Part shown: positions 19,423 through 29,921 of the stretch, piece after piece
How the letters are laid out: every line of letters begins with the position of its first letter
Position numbering within the stretch: position 1 is the stretch's first letter
DNA from: Cylindrodendrum hubeiense
Lineage: Eukaryota; Ascomycota; Sordariomycetes; Hypocreales; Nectriaceae
DNA: 64,000 bases
Assembly: GCA_014621425.1 (NCBI GenBank)
Contig: JAANBB010000117.1
Coordinates: 36,678-100,677, forward strand
Reading direction: 5' to 3'
Notes under the pieces: generated by a model
What the model was told of the DNA's origin: nothing
The model's database searches: none
The model's input: only the letters and a program-made list of their open reading frames with translations
Position numbers and translations under genes: made by a program

Positions 19423-19952
19423 TGAAGCGGCGGAAAAATGCGTCGTAGCCCAACACCAAGTAAATGCCCTCCCACAGAAAATCCTCCGTCAAGTGTCGGC
19501 AGCAAGTCTCCCTGGGTCGGGTATGTGCGTAGGCCACAGCTGGAGCTATTGGCTGTGACTTCTTGACTCTTGGTTGAAAGGGAAGGAAAGCATCTAATTA
19601 GGTGCTTGGGCTGAAAGAAAGTTGGTCTTCGCGTTGGCAAGGCGTTGAAAACCGTGATGGAAGCGATGTAAATCCCGACCTCAAAGACTCGGGCGCGACT
19701 AACAGCAGAGAAAAATCGGGGGAAAATGCAAATTAATACAGATAATACAGAAATTAAAAACAGGCTCTGCTAGGAGGGCTATGGAAGGTCTCGTTCCTCC
19801 ACCAAGCTATCCTTTTAAAAGGTAACTCTTGTGTGTTGATGCTTGATGATGCTCAAGGTCTCCGGTCGGAGACCTTCCCTTTTATCCGCCCTCCCGGGCG
19901 GCCCCACATTTCCCGGCCCTTCCTGCCCGATGCGGCAATCCCCGCCGCTTCA
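19423..19952 (+). mobile_element. 530-bp TG...CA repeat element, copy A
   Basis: The element begins tgaagcggcgg and ends with the reverse complement ccgccgcttca, so it has 11-bp inverted ends opening TG and closing CA. It is flanked by a 4-bp direct repeat, ccat, at 19419-19422 and 19953-19956. It matches copy B at 42765-43295 almost base for base (about ten differences by eye), and RIP-altered reverse copies are at 51576-52105 and 54963-55490. It has no credible protein. Inside are a gaccttgagc-type hairpin (aaggtctccg/cggagacctt) and a tccttttaaaagg palindrome. The TG...CA ends and short target duplication fit a solo LTR. The long inverted ends, hairpins and absence of any matching internal region also fit a non-autonomous DNA element (MITE). 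Confidence 0.85.
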
Positions 19953-20458
19953 CCATGCTACGTTAACATATTGTACTTTTTCAGCATAGCGCTCTGGTGC
20001 CCATTGATTATTAGCTGAGGCGGATGGAGCCACAGCTTAGCTTAAGAATTCTACTATCTTATTCGCCAGAAATTAGGTGCTATTGATATATGTATTCATT
20101 ACAAAGGGGTATGGATATTATCGCACAGATATCATGATTACCACTAGTAGCTTGCTATGCATCCATCAATGTGGACACAGTATTCTCATATAAGGATTTG
20201 GCTTGCACAAGGATCGGGCCAGCATAGGCCAGATAAGAGCCATATATAGGATGAATCTTGGATATGGTCTTTGAGCCTAGTCACAGGCCCTGATCCGACC
20301 TTATTATTGAAATGCAAAGTCAACTAGATCTCCAGGTATAATAAGCTAGCTACTATCTCTTCCAATGGATAAAAATTAAGATTCTTCATCAATGTCAACT
20401 GCAGTTATCACCATTATGTCTAATAATTTCCACTTTATTATTCTTCTTTTGTCAAAAT
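19953..20458. other. Intergenic region
   Basis: About 500 bp between copy A and the stop of the pectate lyase gene. It is AT-rich, especially toward 20459, where it should hold the lyase 3' end. No gene is seen. Confidence 0.5.
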
Positions 20459-21741
20459 TTAAACTTTGACCTGTGTTGTTGCTCCAATGGCCTCACCGGA
20501 GGTAGGAATCAAGAAATCGCTTGCCTGGACTCGTCCGTTAGACCCACGGGCACCCTTCAGCTTAGCCGGATCAATGCTCTTGAACGACTTATCAGACCAC
20601 GCAGTCTTGGAGTTCCACGAGTTGCCCGATGCCTTGACAGCACTGTTGAGGGTGACTTGAGTGCCCGTGTTAGAGGCAGCAACATTAGCCTTCACGGTCG
20701 ATGATGAGCTGCGCAGGTGGAAGCCCAGGTCACCGTTCTTCCAAGCTGTGTTGCGCTCAAAGGTCAGGGATCCAGGGTTGCCGTTGTCGATGAACCCCTT
20801 CTTCAGGTTGCTGAAGGCAATGCAGTTGCGAACAATATGGCCGGCGGGAGGGTTATTGGTGATGCCCAGCTTGAAGCCGTTTCCGTCGCCCTCGAACGGG
20901 GAGAATCCCCAGCGGTTGTAGCCATTACCCCAAGAATAGACTTCCTCAAGCGTGATAGGTGACTCGAACATGAAAAGATCCAGTCCATCGTCAACATTCT
21001 CCCACAGTCGGGCATTGCGCAATACATTGCCAGTACCCTTGCCTGACTTGCAAGCAAAGCCGTCGGCGCTCTCTCCGTTCTTGCGAGGATCTCGGTTACG
21101 GTATGAGTCGAGGTTTTCTACGGTGTTGTTGGATGAGGCGCCCTCGAGCTGGAAACCAGTCTCGTAGTTATCGTGTGTAGAGAGCCCCTGGTAGAAGTTG
21201 TGGGATGCATCGCGAGCATAGATGCCGTAAGGTCCATTGATCAGCCTAATAATCATGTCAGTCCTCAAGGCAACTAGGTAGTAAGACGTATTTCTCTTAC
21301 TCCAAATTATAAAAGGCCCAGTAGTTCGCATTCTGGATGTGGAAGATGCCTCGCTCGCCGTTGGGAAGAGCCTCGTCCAATTTCTTGGGGGTGCTAGGAC
21401 AGTCAATTGATTGCTTCGAGATGTTCAAATTCAAGCTCTACTTACCCAGGCAGGCTTTCTCCGTTGACGATGACCTTTTCCTTGTTGTAAGGCTTCACCG
21501 TGATGGGCGACGTCCTGGTGCCGCTCTTCGAGATCTGGATATTGGTCGACGGCGAGTACGTGCCTGCGCGCAAGTAGATGGTGTCACCAGCCGCTGCGGC
21601 ATTGACAGCGGCCTGGATGGATCCGAAGGGCGCGCTGAGAGTTCCCGAGCCGCTACCAGAGGGCGACACGAAGATCTCGCGGCTAGCTACACTACCAACG
21701 GCAGCGAGCAAAAGAGTGATAGTAGATTGGAAGGCAGGCAT
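20459..21741 (-). CDS. Secreted pectate lyase, PL9-type right-handed beta-helix
   Basis: Three exons, 21741-21446, 21393-21301 and 21245-20459, give 391 residues. The introns are 52 nt (gtaagt...cctag) and 55 nt (gtaaga...attag), and the frame runs on through both joins. Residues 1 to about 19 are a signal peptide. The next part, FVSPSGSGSGTLSAPF onward, is the usual start of PL9/DUF1565-like beta-helix proteins. The central part holds ADGFACKSGKGTGN and NVDDGLDLF, which match the PL9 catalytic-lysine and calcium-binding aspartate regions as I know them. The expected reaction is beta-elimination of pectate outside the cell. A TATATAA lies about 75 nt upstream of the ATG. I see no functional tie to the neighbouring genes. 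Confidence 0.9.
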
Positions 21742-21813
21742 GTTTGTAGGGAATGGGAGCGTTAGTGGTGGCCTGATGGTCGTCGTGGATATTTTGGGCG
21801 AGCTGGGCCTTTG

Positions 21814-21820
21814 TTATATA
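21814..21820 (-). promoter_or_regulatory. TATA box (TATATAA) of the pectate lyase gene
   Basis: Read on the minus strand, TATATAA lies about 75 nt upstream of the lyase ATG at 21741. Position and sequence fit a core promoter. Confidence 0.55.
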
Positions 21821-24048
21821 GTCGACGGGCGGCTTGGCAGGGCTGAAATGCCAGCGCGAGTTGAAGCAATTGTCACAATACGAGAAGGCCCCACGTTTCC
21901 GTGTTTCGTGTTCCGACAGGCTATTTTAGCTTTCCCTACCAATGAGCACGTTTTTAATGGATTTCGAGCAAGCTCACTTGAGTGACATTAAGCCAATGTT
22001 GGTAGATACGCCGGACTTTATTGTGACATGCTTTAATATTCCTTCTCTCGGAGTAACGTTGGAGTATTCTGGACACGCTCTACAGGCTCAGCAGTAGATA
22101 AGCAACGAGTTTGCTTGGTCAGCTTTACTCGGTTCCCAATAGATGGGTGCTGCCATATTAATTGTCTCGCCCCTTTTGAATGGTCACAAACGCTACCATA
22201 ACCACCATGGCACAGGCCTATTGGGATAGCGGCGGAATAATTTCCCTCCCAATCGGGCGGTTCCATCTTTTTTGCGTGGACGCCATTAGTGGAGGATCTT
22301 GTTAGCTTGCACCTTAATTTCATGGGCCGGCCGGACGAGCCGACGGGGAAAGGACCCGGACACTGCGACCGTGAGGGTTAAAGCGGCGGAAAATACAGCG
22401 ACTTTTCCAATTATGGCCCATTGCACTTCCCTGTGGCCTGTTGTACAGTTTTAGAGTCGTCGGGCCTTAATTTAAAGTACGAGCAGGCCCGCATCTAGGG
22501 TCGCACAGCCCGGCAACATTAACCTTATTCTGACATTTGCACGCCATGTACGGATGATATTGAGCGCGAACGCCGCGTTAGTATGCGCTGTCTGGACAAA
22601 TCTGGAAAGGGAGAATACGAGTGGGAGTCTGAGGGACTGACGTCATTTGAGTCTCTACAGATTAGAGTATCATTACATAACTGCACTTGCGTTCGAGCTT
22701 CACACAATCGCGTTGCAGAATAATGTATTCATACCAATCCACAGAAGCGTGCCTACCGACCGAAATTCGGGCGCATATATGTGCAATAATGCAATGGAGT
22801 TACGGTGTTCCAAAGGCTGTCTTACTTGGGAAAGGGCCTGGAGGTCTGGGTATCAACCATCCCCTATGTACGTAGTATGACCACAAAGCGTTTGCACCAT
22901 CGATCAGAGGCTAGTTGGAAAGGAGGATCGACTAAATAAATACTGACCACTGGATCCCAAATAACCATGACCAACACTCTCTCGGGCTCTGAGATATACG
23001 TGCCAAATTAAAGAGCGTGGTTCAGCTCCCGCCACATCAAAAAGCTCTTTTGAGCCCATTCATGGAGAAAGAAACCTCTCACCCACGAAATGGTAAGGCT
23101 AAAGTCAGAAGACGATGCTGAGACCAAAATTATAAAAACACAAATGATGCCGATCTCCTACTCTTGGACCTAGATTATACCCTCTATTCCTAAAAGTAGG
23201 ATACTAAAAGGGTTATAGTTAGATTACATGGTGGTGGTTTCGGTGTAGATGACTTTCCAGAGAACACGACCGATCCAAATATCTACAATATAATTAGAAT
23301 ATTCACTTTAAAAATTAGGAAGCCCACTCCGATACCTTGCATAGGCCCTCAATAGCTGTGTTAACTTCTGCAAATGCGCATCTGCAAGCCGCATCGCTGC
23401 CGACAGGGGTCAAGCCTGTTCCTAGGACATGCCACATTTTGATAACACAGGCTGCGGCGAAAATAAATCATGAGCCTGGAATGGTGAAAACAGTTTAAAA
23501 AGAAAGTAAATATAGTCGTCAAAAGCAACTATAAAACAGAATTATCTTACTGCTGTATGCCGCAATCCTCAGCGCCGAGGTTCCCCGATTCACGCCGCAT
23601 TGTGTAACTCAATGCACTGACAAATGCGCGATGTCTTGGTCATTCAATCCCCGCACACGTACTTCATCCACAACATCTGATATCGTGCTGCATTTGTGGC
23701 AATCATATTTCATTGACACGTAGGCAATTCGGCCGTCTCCAGACACTTAATGCCGCGCCTTTCACGAATATGCAGCATAGCAGGTGTGTTGTCCATGTAC
23801 CGCTTACTAAATTGGCCCATATGTAGGATCGTTCCGATTCATGATGCATGACATTCACGAGACATTTAGTTAATTCCACGTCGGCATTTCGGCCAGTGAT
23901 AGCAAATTTTTTCTATATAAGATCGCTTTGCCTCGACCAAACCAAACAGAGCCCCTCACATCAATCCATCCTCATCTCACAAACAACTCATATCACTTCA
24001 CCTTATAATACTTAAATCAATTCATCGATTCTACAAACAAAGGTCACC
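21821..24048. other. Long intergenic region, divergent promoters
   Basis: 2.2 kb between the lyase and the 76-residue protein gene. I see no gene. It contains a perfect TGACGTCA (CRE/bZIP-type) octamer at 22638-22645, far from both starts. The last 130 bp form a clear promoter and a C/A/T-rich 5' leader for the gene at 24049. Short unstable reading frames here show no protein character. Confidence 0.5.
23914..23920 (+). promoter_or_regulatory. TATA box (TATATAA) of the 76-residue protein gene
   Basis: TATATAA is 129 nt upstream of the ATG at 24049. It is followed by a leader rich in C and A with few G (tcaatccatcctcatctcac and similar), the usual look of a highly transcribed fungal gene. The context before the ATG is ggtcaccATG, a good start. 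Confidence 0.65.
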
Positions 24049-24390
24049 ATGTCTGCTCCCAACACGTGAGTCACTACCTATGTGCAGGTGCGGGAGAGTT
24101 TCCTCAGCAGTCAAACCTAATACCTAGGGGTAGCACCTTCGATACCGAACGCCAGTTCGTCGTACCCCTGCCCACTTCCACTGGCCTTTCTACTCCTGCT
24201 GGTAAGTAGAACTAGCTCTGGAATAATGAGCATCTCTAATATATTTACAGGCCAGCTCCTAAAGGGTGCTACCGATGATGAGGGCAAGCAGAAGGCTGCC
24301 GCTCTCCTGGTCGGCGTCAAGCTCGATCTTGAGGCTGAAGTTCATTTGACAGCACGTGTCAAGGGTGATATCTGCGTTGGGCTTTACTAG
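24049..24390 (+). CDS. Conserved small fungal protein, 76 residues, three exons
   Basis: Exons are 24049-24065, 24128-24201 and 24251-24390. Introns of 62 nt (gtgagt...cctag) and 49 nt (gtaagt...tacag) bridge the frame exactly. The product begins MSAPNTGSTFD, contains RQFVVPLPTSTGLSTPAGQLL and KQKAAALLVGVKLDLEAEV, and ends with LTARVKGDICVGLY followed by a stop. There is no signal peptide, membrane segment or cysteine pair. The core GQLLKGATDDEGKQKAA is helical and charged; the end alternates hydrophobic residues as in a beta strand. I recall near-identical small proteins of unknown function in other ascomycetes, often missed because the first exon is only 17 nt. The promoter suggests high expression. 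No function is proposed. Confidence 0.8.
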
Positions 24391-25387
24391 CTGGGGGATT
24401 AATGATTGATGTTTGACGACTGACGCTGAGACGGTGGAGATTGTACTAGAGAAATAAACCGTCAAGTCAGAAATGGTTAGCCAGTATACTGATTTAATAT
24501 ATTGCCACTGTCGCTCTATTGCTGAAAAGGGATTGTGATTGGCTACTTCGACTGTCGCATCGCCAGCTATTATGTTGGGTAAATTTGACAGGGAGGCAAG
24601 CATTTATATGTTAGCTATACGAGCTACTAGGCATATTTAAAACAATGCCAATCTCTCCTTGTTTAGAGACCTTTACTTTTTTATCTTCCGGGACATCCAT
24701 CCAGCTGCCAGTACAGGTTCAACTTATTGTCTTACCCCAATCATTTGTTGACCACTTTAAATGGGATATGATCACACGGGCCTAGCATTCGGAATCATGT
24801 TTGCTTGCTTGACTGTTGAGATCCTAGCATCAGGATTCGTCGCAAGTCTATGTGTTGAACTTCAATTCTCAATCCATGAGCCCCCATGCAACCTGCTGTA
24901 TTTGGACCATTTTACTACGTATTAATATATTATTGTTGAATCCTTACCCTCAACTCGGTTTGCAATCACCATACAGAAGAAGCAGCAAATAAAGTTGCGT
25001 AGCCCAAATATCGCTTGTAAGCGCACAATTTTCATAGGAAAGCGCGTTTTGGCGGACCGACGCAGCCGACATCGTGCTTGAAAGCGTAGGATAGAAAGTG
25101 AGTGAAGGGATCATTTCCAGAGATGGGTTTGGATGAGGGGTCATGAGATAGGGACGACCCTCACGTGGAGATTACGGCCGATAGGTTATCTTAGCCTCGA
25201 GTCTACAGGCCCTCAATTCCTGGGTCAGATCTCCGACTTCGAGTGGGGAGGTGGAGCTGTGGCCGGTACTCAAGAGTCAGCTTGGTGCCTCAGGCACCAG
25301 AAGCGTCTCAGATCGGAACCCCACGCTTCCCCACGTCGCACCAACAAACTTGATTCGTTGCGTCATTATCCCAATGCAACAACCGCG
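24391..25387. other. Intergenic region
   Basis: 1 kb between two plus-strand genes. The first half is AT-rich 3' flank of the small gene; the second half, from about 25030, rises in GC toward the thioesterase promoter. I see no TATA box and no gene. An in-frame extension of the thioesterase frame back to 25133 is open but lacks an ATG in good context. Confidence 0.5.
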
Positions 25388-26879
25388 ATGATGTCCAGGA
25401 ACAGGGATGCGAGAAGCACCGCTGCTTCACTGCATCGACTGGCTACCCAACGGCTACCATGCACTGAACTGACTCGCTGCGCGAGGAAATGCTTCCATAC
25501 TACAACATTGGCACGAACTGATGGCGTATTCCGTGGTCTAACGGATACCAGGCTCCCCACGCCTTGGATTGAGGCCTTCCGTCTTCAGCAACAGGGCAAA
25601 GCATCTGGGAGCCATGAGGATTCTCCGAAAGAACGTGACCTCACCCCAAAGAAGATGAGTGACAGTTACCATCGTGTCGTGCTCCCCCTCGGCCAGGACC
25701 CTTGGTTATCTGATACATACATCAACTCATCCGGCCACATAAGGTAGACAACTTGGTCAATTGGTTCCAATTAGTCGGTTAAACCCACTGACATGAACTT
25801 TACTCAGGCTTGGCACCTTATTCATGGACCTCGATGCCCTTTCCGGAATCATTGTTTACAAACATACCGGCCCTGGCGTCACAACGGTGACAGCCGCTTT
25901 AGACCGAATCACGATAGCACACCCCCTTACCGAAATCTGCGATCTCGAATATAGCGGCCAAGTTACATATGCTTCTGGCAGGAGCAGTGTGGAGATTACG
26001 TGCAAGGTTGCGAAGGCTAGGGCGGAAGGCGAGCCAAGCAAAGCTGAGGATGTCCTCCTCACCTGCACTTTCACCATGGTAGCCTTGAATCCGGAGACCA
26101 GAAGGCCTGTCAATATCCCGAAACTTATCTATACCACGCCAGAGGAAGAGAAGATTTTCAAGACTGGAGAGGCAAAATCACTATCGACAAAGGAAGCGTC
26201 GAAGGCTTCGCTTCTCCAAACCGAACCAAATGACCCCGAGTCAGCTTTGATTCATCGCATCTGGCTCAGACAACTCGCATATCACGATCCAAATAACAGT
26301 CTGCGCCAACCCAAAAATGTTGTTTCTATGGCCAAAACGCAATTGTCAACGGCTGCCATTATGCAGCCTCAATATCGTAATCGGCACCAAACGATGATAT
26401 TTGGTGGGTTTCACCTGAAGCAGACTTTTGAGCTAGCATTCTGTTGCGCGGCTAGTTTTGCCCATGCACGACCAACCTTCATCAGTGCGGACCCTTGCAC
26501 ATTCCGCAATTCTGTCCCCGTCGGCAGCGTCTTGTACTTGACCGCGACGGTTGCATACACCGACCCTCCCTTGCTAGAAGAGGACGGTACTGAGCCCAGC
26601 GATTCGGACACGGATAAGCCGATGACGCGAGTGCATATTCGAGTCGACAGCAAAGTCAGGGACGTTGAGCACGGGGTTGCAAGATCAACGGGCCAATTTA
26701 ATTACACCTTCTCTGTGCCAAAGGACCTGAAAGTTCTGCCGCACACGTATGAAGAGTACATGATTTATATTGATGCCAAGAGGCGGGTAACCTTAGGTGA
26801 CACTCAGCGAAAGCAGGAGGCGATAGCCTTAGTTGATGAGAGACATGATCTGCCCAAAGATGTTAATCTGATAGGATAG
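25388..26879 (+). CDS. Acyl-CoA thioesterase, ACOT9-like, mitochondrial
   Basis: Two exons, 25388-25743 and 25808-26879, give 475 residues. The 64-nt intron (gtagac...tactcag) joins SGHI-R to LGTLFMDLDALSG, the expected family sequence. The first about 40 residues are rich in Arg, Ser, Ala and Thr with no acids early on, as in a mitochondrial presequence. Two hotdog folds follow: the first around LGTLFMDLDALSGIIVYKH, the second around MIFGGFHLKQTFELAF and RPTFISADPCTFRNSV. These are hallmarks of ACOT9-type enzymes, which hydrolyse acyl-CoA to free acid and CoA in mitochondria. The length fits fungal members. The start is the first of two adjacent ATGs (25388, 25391). Confidence 0.9.
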
Positions 26880-27592
26880 AAGCGAATGGGCTGAGTAATT
26901 GAACATCTGATTTTGCGGTTTTGTCCGTCAACGCTCCTTCAAACTATGCAACGAGGAGGTAATTTATCAAGAATGACTGATAGTAAATATCTGTATTTAA
27001 ATCTCATTGAGGGTGGTGTTGTTGATCAATAAAGTCTGACAGGAGGAAGCGAAATGAGAATGCAATCGCCACAAAAGCCTTATTTAGGTCTCTCACCTGC
27101 ATACACTACAACCTGGGTCTGCATCCGGTTTTATAAATTAAGACCCTAATTTTCCGGACAATGCGAGCATTTACAGAGGTAGAATTTAGCAGAATTTCCC
27201 TCTTCTCTATTGGCCCTCACATTTCGCAATTGTACATCTTGAAACCTACAGACACAAAAGCAAATCGTGAAGGTAAGTTGTTACTGCCATATAATAACCG
27301 CCGTGGCATAGAGGTGCCCGCAGAATCCCACGTGGGGCAAGCGACGTGCCAGGCTGGTGCCTACCGTTGAAGGTATTTAGGTGCAGGGTAGCTATCGCCG
27401 CCTCTAAACAGGTAGTCGGATGCAGATCGGGCTCACGGACAACAAATCAGGGGCTTGATGCCGGCCGTATATGGGACTATTTATTCACGGGAGTTTTGAT
27501 TTGATGGATGCAATCAAACATTGTTTGTAGCCAAGCTTGTCTGGACGACAAGTGGAGGTTGATAGTCTCCACCAGCCTATAGACGAGTCTCC
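26880..27592. other. Intergenic region between convergent genes
   Basis: About 700 bp holding the 3' ends of the thioesterase and the acyltransferase. At 27377-27425 it has a short stretch (ggtgcagggta...) that resembles one near 39092; both may be scraps of an old repeat. No gene is seen. Confidence 0.45.
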
Positions 27593-29253
27593 CTAACCCC
27601 ACAGCTGCGCAACTTTGTTGAATTGTTCATCCTCCAGCAATCGCCCCATTGCTCCAACTTCCAATGCTACAGTGACCTCTAATCCCCCATCTTTCAACCG
27701 TGGGAAAACAGTGATAACACCATCTGCTCCTTCACCAGGAGTCCTAAATGACTGTACCGTCCCCAAGGAGCCCCAGTCGCTCTGGTAGATACGAAGATCA
27801 GCCCAGGACGTTGCAATAACATCAGGACCTAAGAACGCATTATATGCCAACTTGAAATCCGTCGCATCTGGCCGGGAACTGAGAAGTCCGATGGTTAGTG
27901 GCACGCGACTAGGGCTGCTGAGGGCTTTAAGTGATTTTCTGATTGCGCCCGCTGCTTGGATGAGGCCAGTATCCGTTGTAAGGGTCGATACTGAAAGTCG
28001 GCTTGTCATTGAAAGCATCGAGGCGTTTCCCAAGTAGGTCGGTGGTAGCGGCGGGCTTGTGCGACCGCGAATATTGACTGCAAAGGCCAGAGCCGAGGAG
28101 TCGTCGTTACCAGCGGCAGGAGCAGAAGCCGGAGCACCAGGAACTCTGCGAGCCAACGTCATGTGTCGCCAAATGAAGGCACATAGCGCATCATGGGTAG
28201 AGAAGGCTGCAGCGGCAGCCTTGAGGCTTGCAAGAGCTTCTGGTGAGAAGCGGAAGATGTGCGCCTTGAGCGGCGGCAGTTCAAACCCCGCGGGCATTTG
28301 AGGCGCGGACACGTCGGCGCTAGGTTGAAGGATATACTCCGGGAAGTCATCCACCTGGGCACCTGGCATCCCCTGCATCAAGGGGGTACGATCATGAGAC
28401 GGTGTGTCATACGTGGTGAAGGAATTGCAACCAGCAGCTGCTGCTGTGTTGAGCGCCCAGGTACTAACGATGGCGTCCATTGCACAGGCGTCACAAGCTG
28501 AATGGTGGACTCCGAAGCTCAGCAGAAGCCCGTTCTCAATGAAGTTTGCTTGTGCTGCCATGACCGGCGGCGGTCCTTCGGGAAATATTCCAATCGGACC
28601 GATCTGCGCAGTCAAGAGTCTGGAGAGTGGGAAATGTTCTTTCTTCAGCTCCTCGTATGATGGGAGAGTTCCGGTGAGGTCTTGGTACCTGCGAGGGATC
28701 TGCGTTAACGGAATCAAGTCATTTGGATGGAAAAGGGGCATTTACAGAAGGTTTGGGCCGTCTGCCGAGTCGACAATTTGGATTCTGTTGTCCTTTGGAT
28801 CCTGTCCTACCTCTGGCGCCTTTTTATCACGTATGGTATGGTCAGCAACTGTGCGTGAGAAGTCACATGTAGGTCCTGAGACCACTCGAGTCTGGCTGGA
28901 GTTGGGGCTATACTGACGATGATTCCTGCAAGCCATGGGATGGCCTCGATGGTATGTGCTAGTCCAACCTTCAAGTTCTCATACCTGGATCATTTATGAG
29001 TATTAATTCGCAGCGCATACGAGCATGTGGGAATGGAGTTTATGTACACTTGAACTGTGTCAGTTCCAGGCTGTAGTGGAAAGCACAGAATCCAACGGGC
29101 TCCATAGAGCCTCGGCATGTTCATATCCAAGGGCGTTAGTTTCTGCGCAGAGGAAGATTTGGGTATGCCATATTGTCCAGGTGTTGTGAAATGGGTGCTT
29201 GGTTTGGGGTCTAATAAGCCAGACGGGCTGTGGACAGCATCGCATACAGACAT
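27593..29253 (-). CDS. BAHD-like acyltransferase (Transferase family, fungal)
   Basis: Four exons, 29253-29048, 28984-28918, 28801-28746 and 28688-27593, give 474 residues. Introns are 63, 116 and 57 nt. The last intron removes an in-frame TAA and a misleading ATG at 28741. Exon 1 has LTPLDMNMPRLYGARW, the usual opening of this family; exon 2 has YENLKVGLAHTIEAIPWLAG. The catalytic HxxxD is at about H172-D176 (HHSACDA). A DWG near residue 414 stands in place of the structural DFGWG. The enzyme should move an acyl group from CoA to an alcohol or amine of a small molecule, in the cytosol. The acceptor of intron 2 is uncertain: CAG at 28802 is preferred, AAG at 28820 also keeps frame. It is divergent from a Zn2Cys6 regulator, a common pairing in metabolite clusters. 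Confidence 0.85.
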
Positions 29254-29921
29254 GGTGGAGTTGGAATTTGGACAAGAAGATGCTTGATCATAGGTAAATG
29301 TGGAAGTGAACAACGAGGGCAGAAAAAAGGGGAATGAGAGCTGCTTAAATATGCAAGTGATTCCAGCCTGCCAATAACATTAAACGGAAAACAACGGCAC
29401 CCGTAAAGCACATGTATCCTGTATGTGACGGCAACAAGACATTATCGAGTCCAACATGGCGCCAAAAGCAAAAGCTATGTGGAGATGGGAGAATAAAAAG
29501 TGGGCTGTATGATGATTCTCCATGGGTTCGTTGGTTGTTGACTGGCTGGCTCAATGCATGCCTTATTAGGTCTAGCGCATCCTTGGCCCTCCTAGTTAGA
29601 TTAGCTCTATCTTGAGACGGTTGCCTCAGGCTGAGATGACTTAACATTCATCAACGCGCCCCTGAACGTGGAATTGCTGGCCCAGAATCTCATGTCTCTG
29701 CAACTCACGTTAGATTCGGTGACGTATGATCCTATTCGAGCGAGGCGTGACTAAATAATCGCCAACAGGGCCATACCCTGGACCAACGCGCCGCCGCGAC
29801 GCCGTCCGGTGTTGGCAGTAGTCTTTCTTTCCCGCCTCGCCCCTTGTCCAATCGTGTCAAATTTGGGCCCGCGGCCCTGGCCCGCTTCACAGCATTCGCA
29901 CTGCATTACACGTTATTCATC
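29254..29921. promoter_or_regulatory. Shared divergent promoter of acyltransferase and Zn2Cys6 regulator
   Basis: 668 bp lie between the two start codons, so both promoters sit here. The strand facing the regulator is GC-rich near 29780-29880. No TATA box is clear, and I could not pick out a paired CGG operator with confidence. Co-control of the two genes is inference from geometry. Confidence 0.4.

Noticed and set aside
19281..19640. Minus-strand frame of 119 residues over copy A
   Set aside because: It runs through the repeat element and its flank, is not kept in copies C and D, and resembles no family.
22638..22645. TGACGTCA octamer as a bZIP operator
   Set aside because: An 8-bp palindrome occurs by chance at this length, and it is about 900 bp from the nearest start.
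25133..25387. Upstream extension of the thioesterase gene
   Set aside because: The frame is open but begins without an ATG and lacks the character of a targeting peptide; the ATG at 25388 gives a typical mitochondrial presequence.
27377..27430. Similarity to 39092-39140 (ggtgcagggta)
   Set aside because: The match is short and broken; it may be an old repeat scrap but cannot be supported by eye.
27593..28741. A free-standing 382-residue acyltransferase beginning MPLFHPNDLIP
   Set aside because: The frame just upstream carries family-like sequence, and a good 57-nt intron covers the TAA and this ATG. The spliced four-exon model restores the usual amino terminus.
28742..28746. An in-frame TAA as a nonsense mutation in the acyltransferase
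   Set aside because: It lies within the intron donor gtaaat; splicing removes it and keeps the frame.
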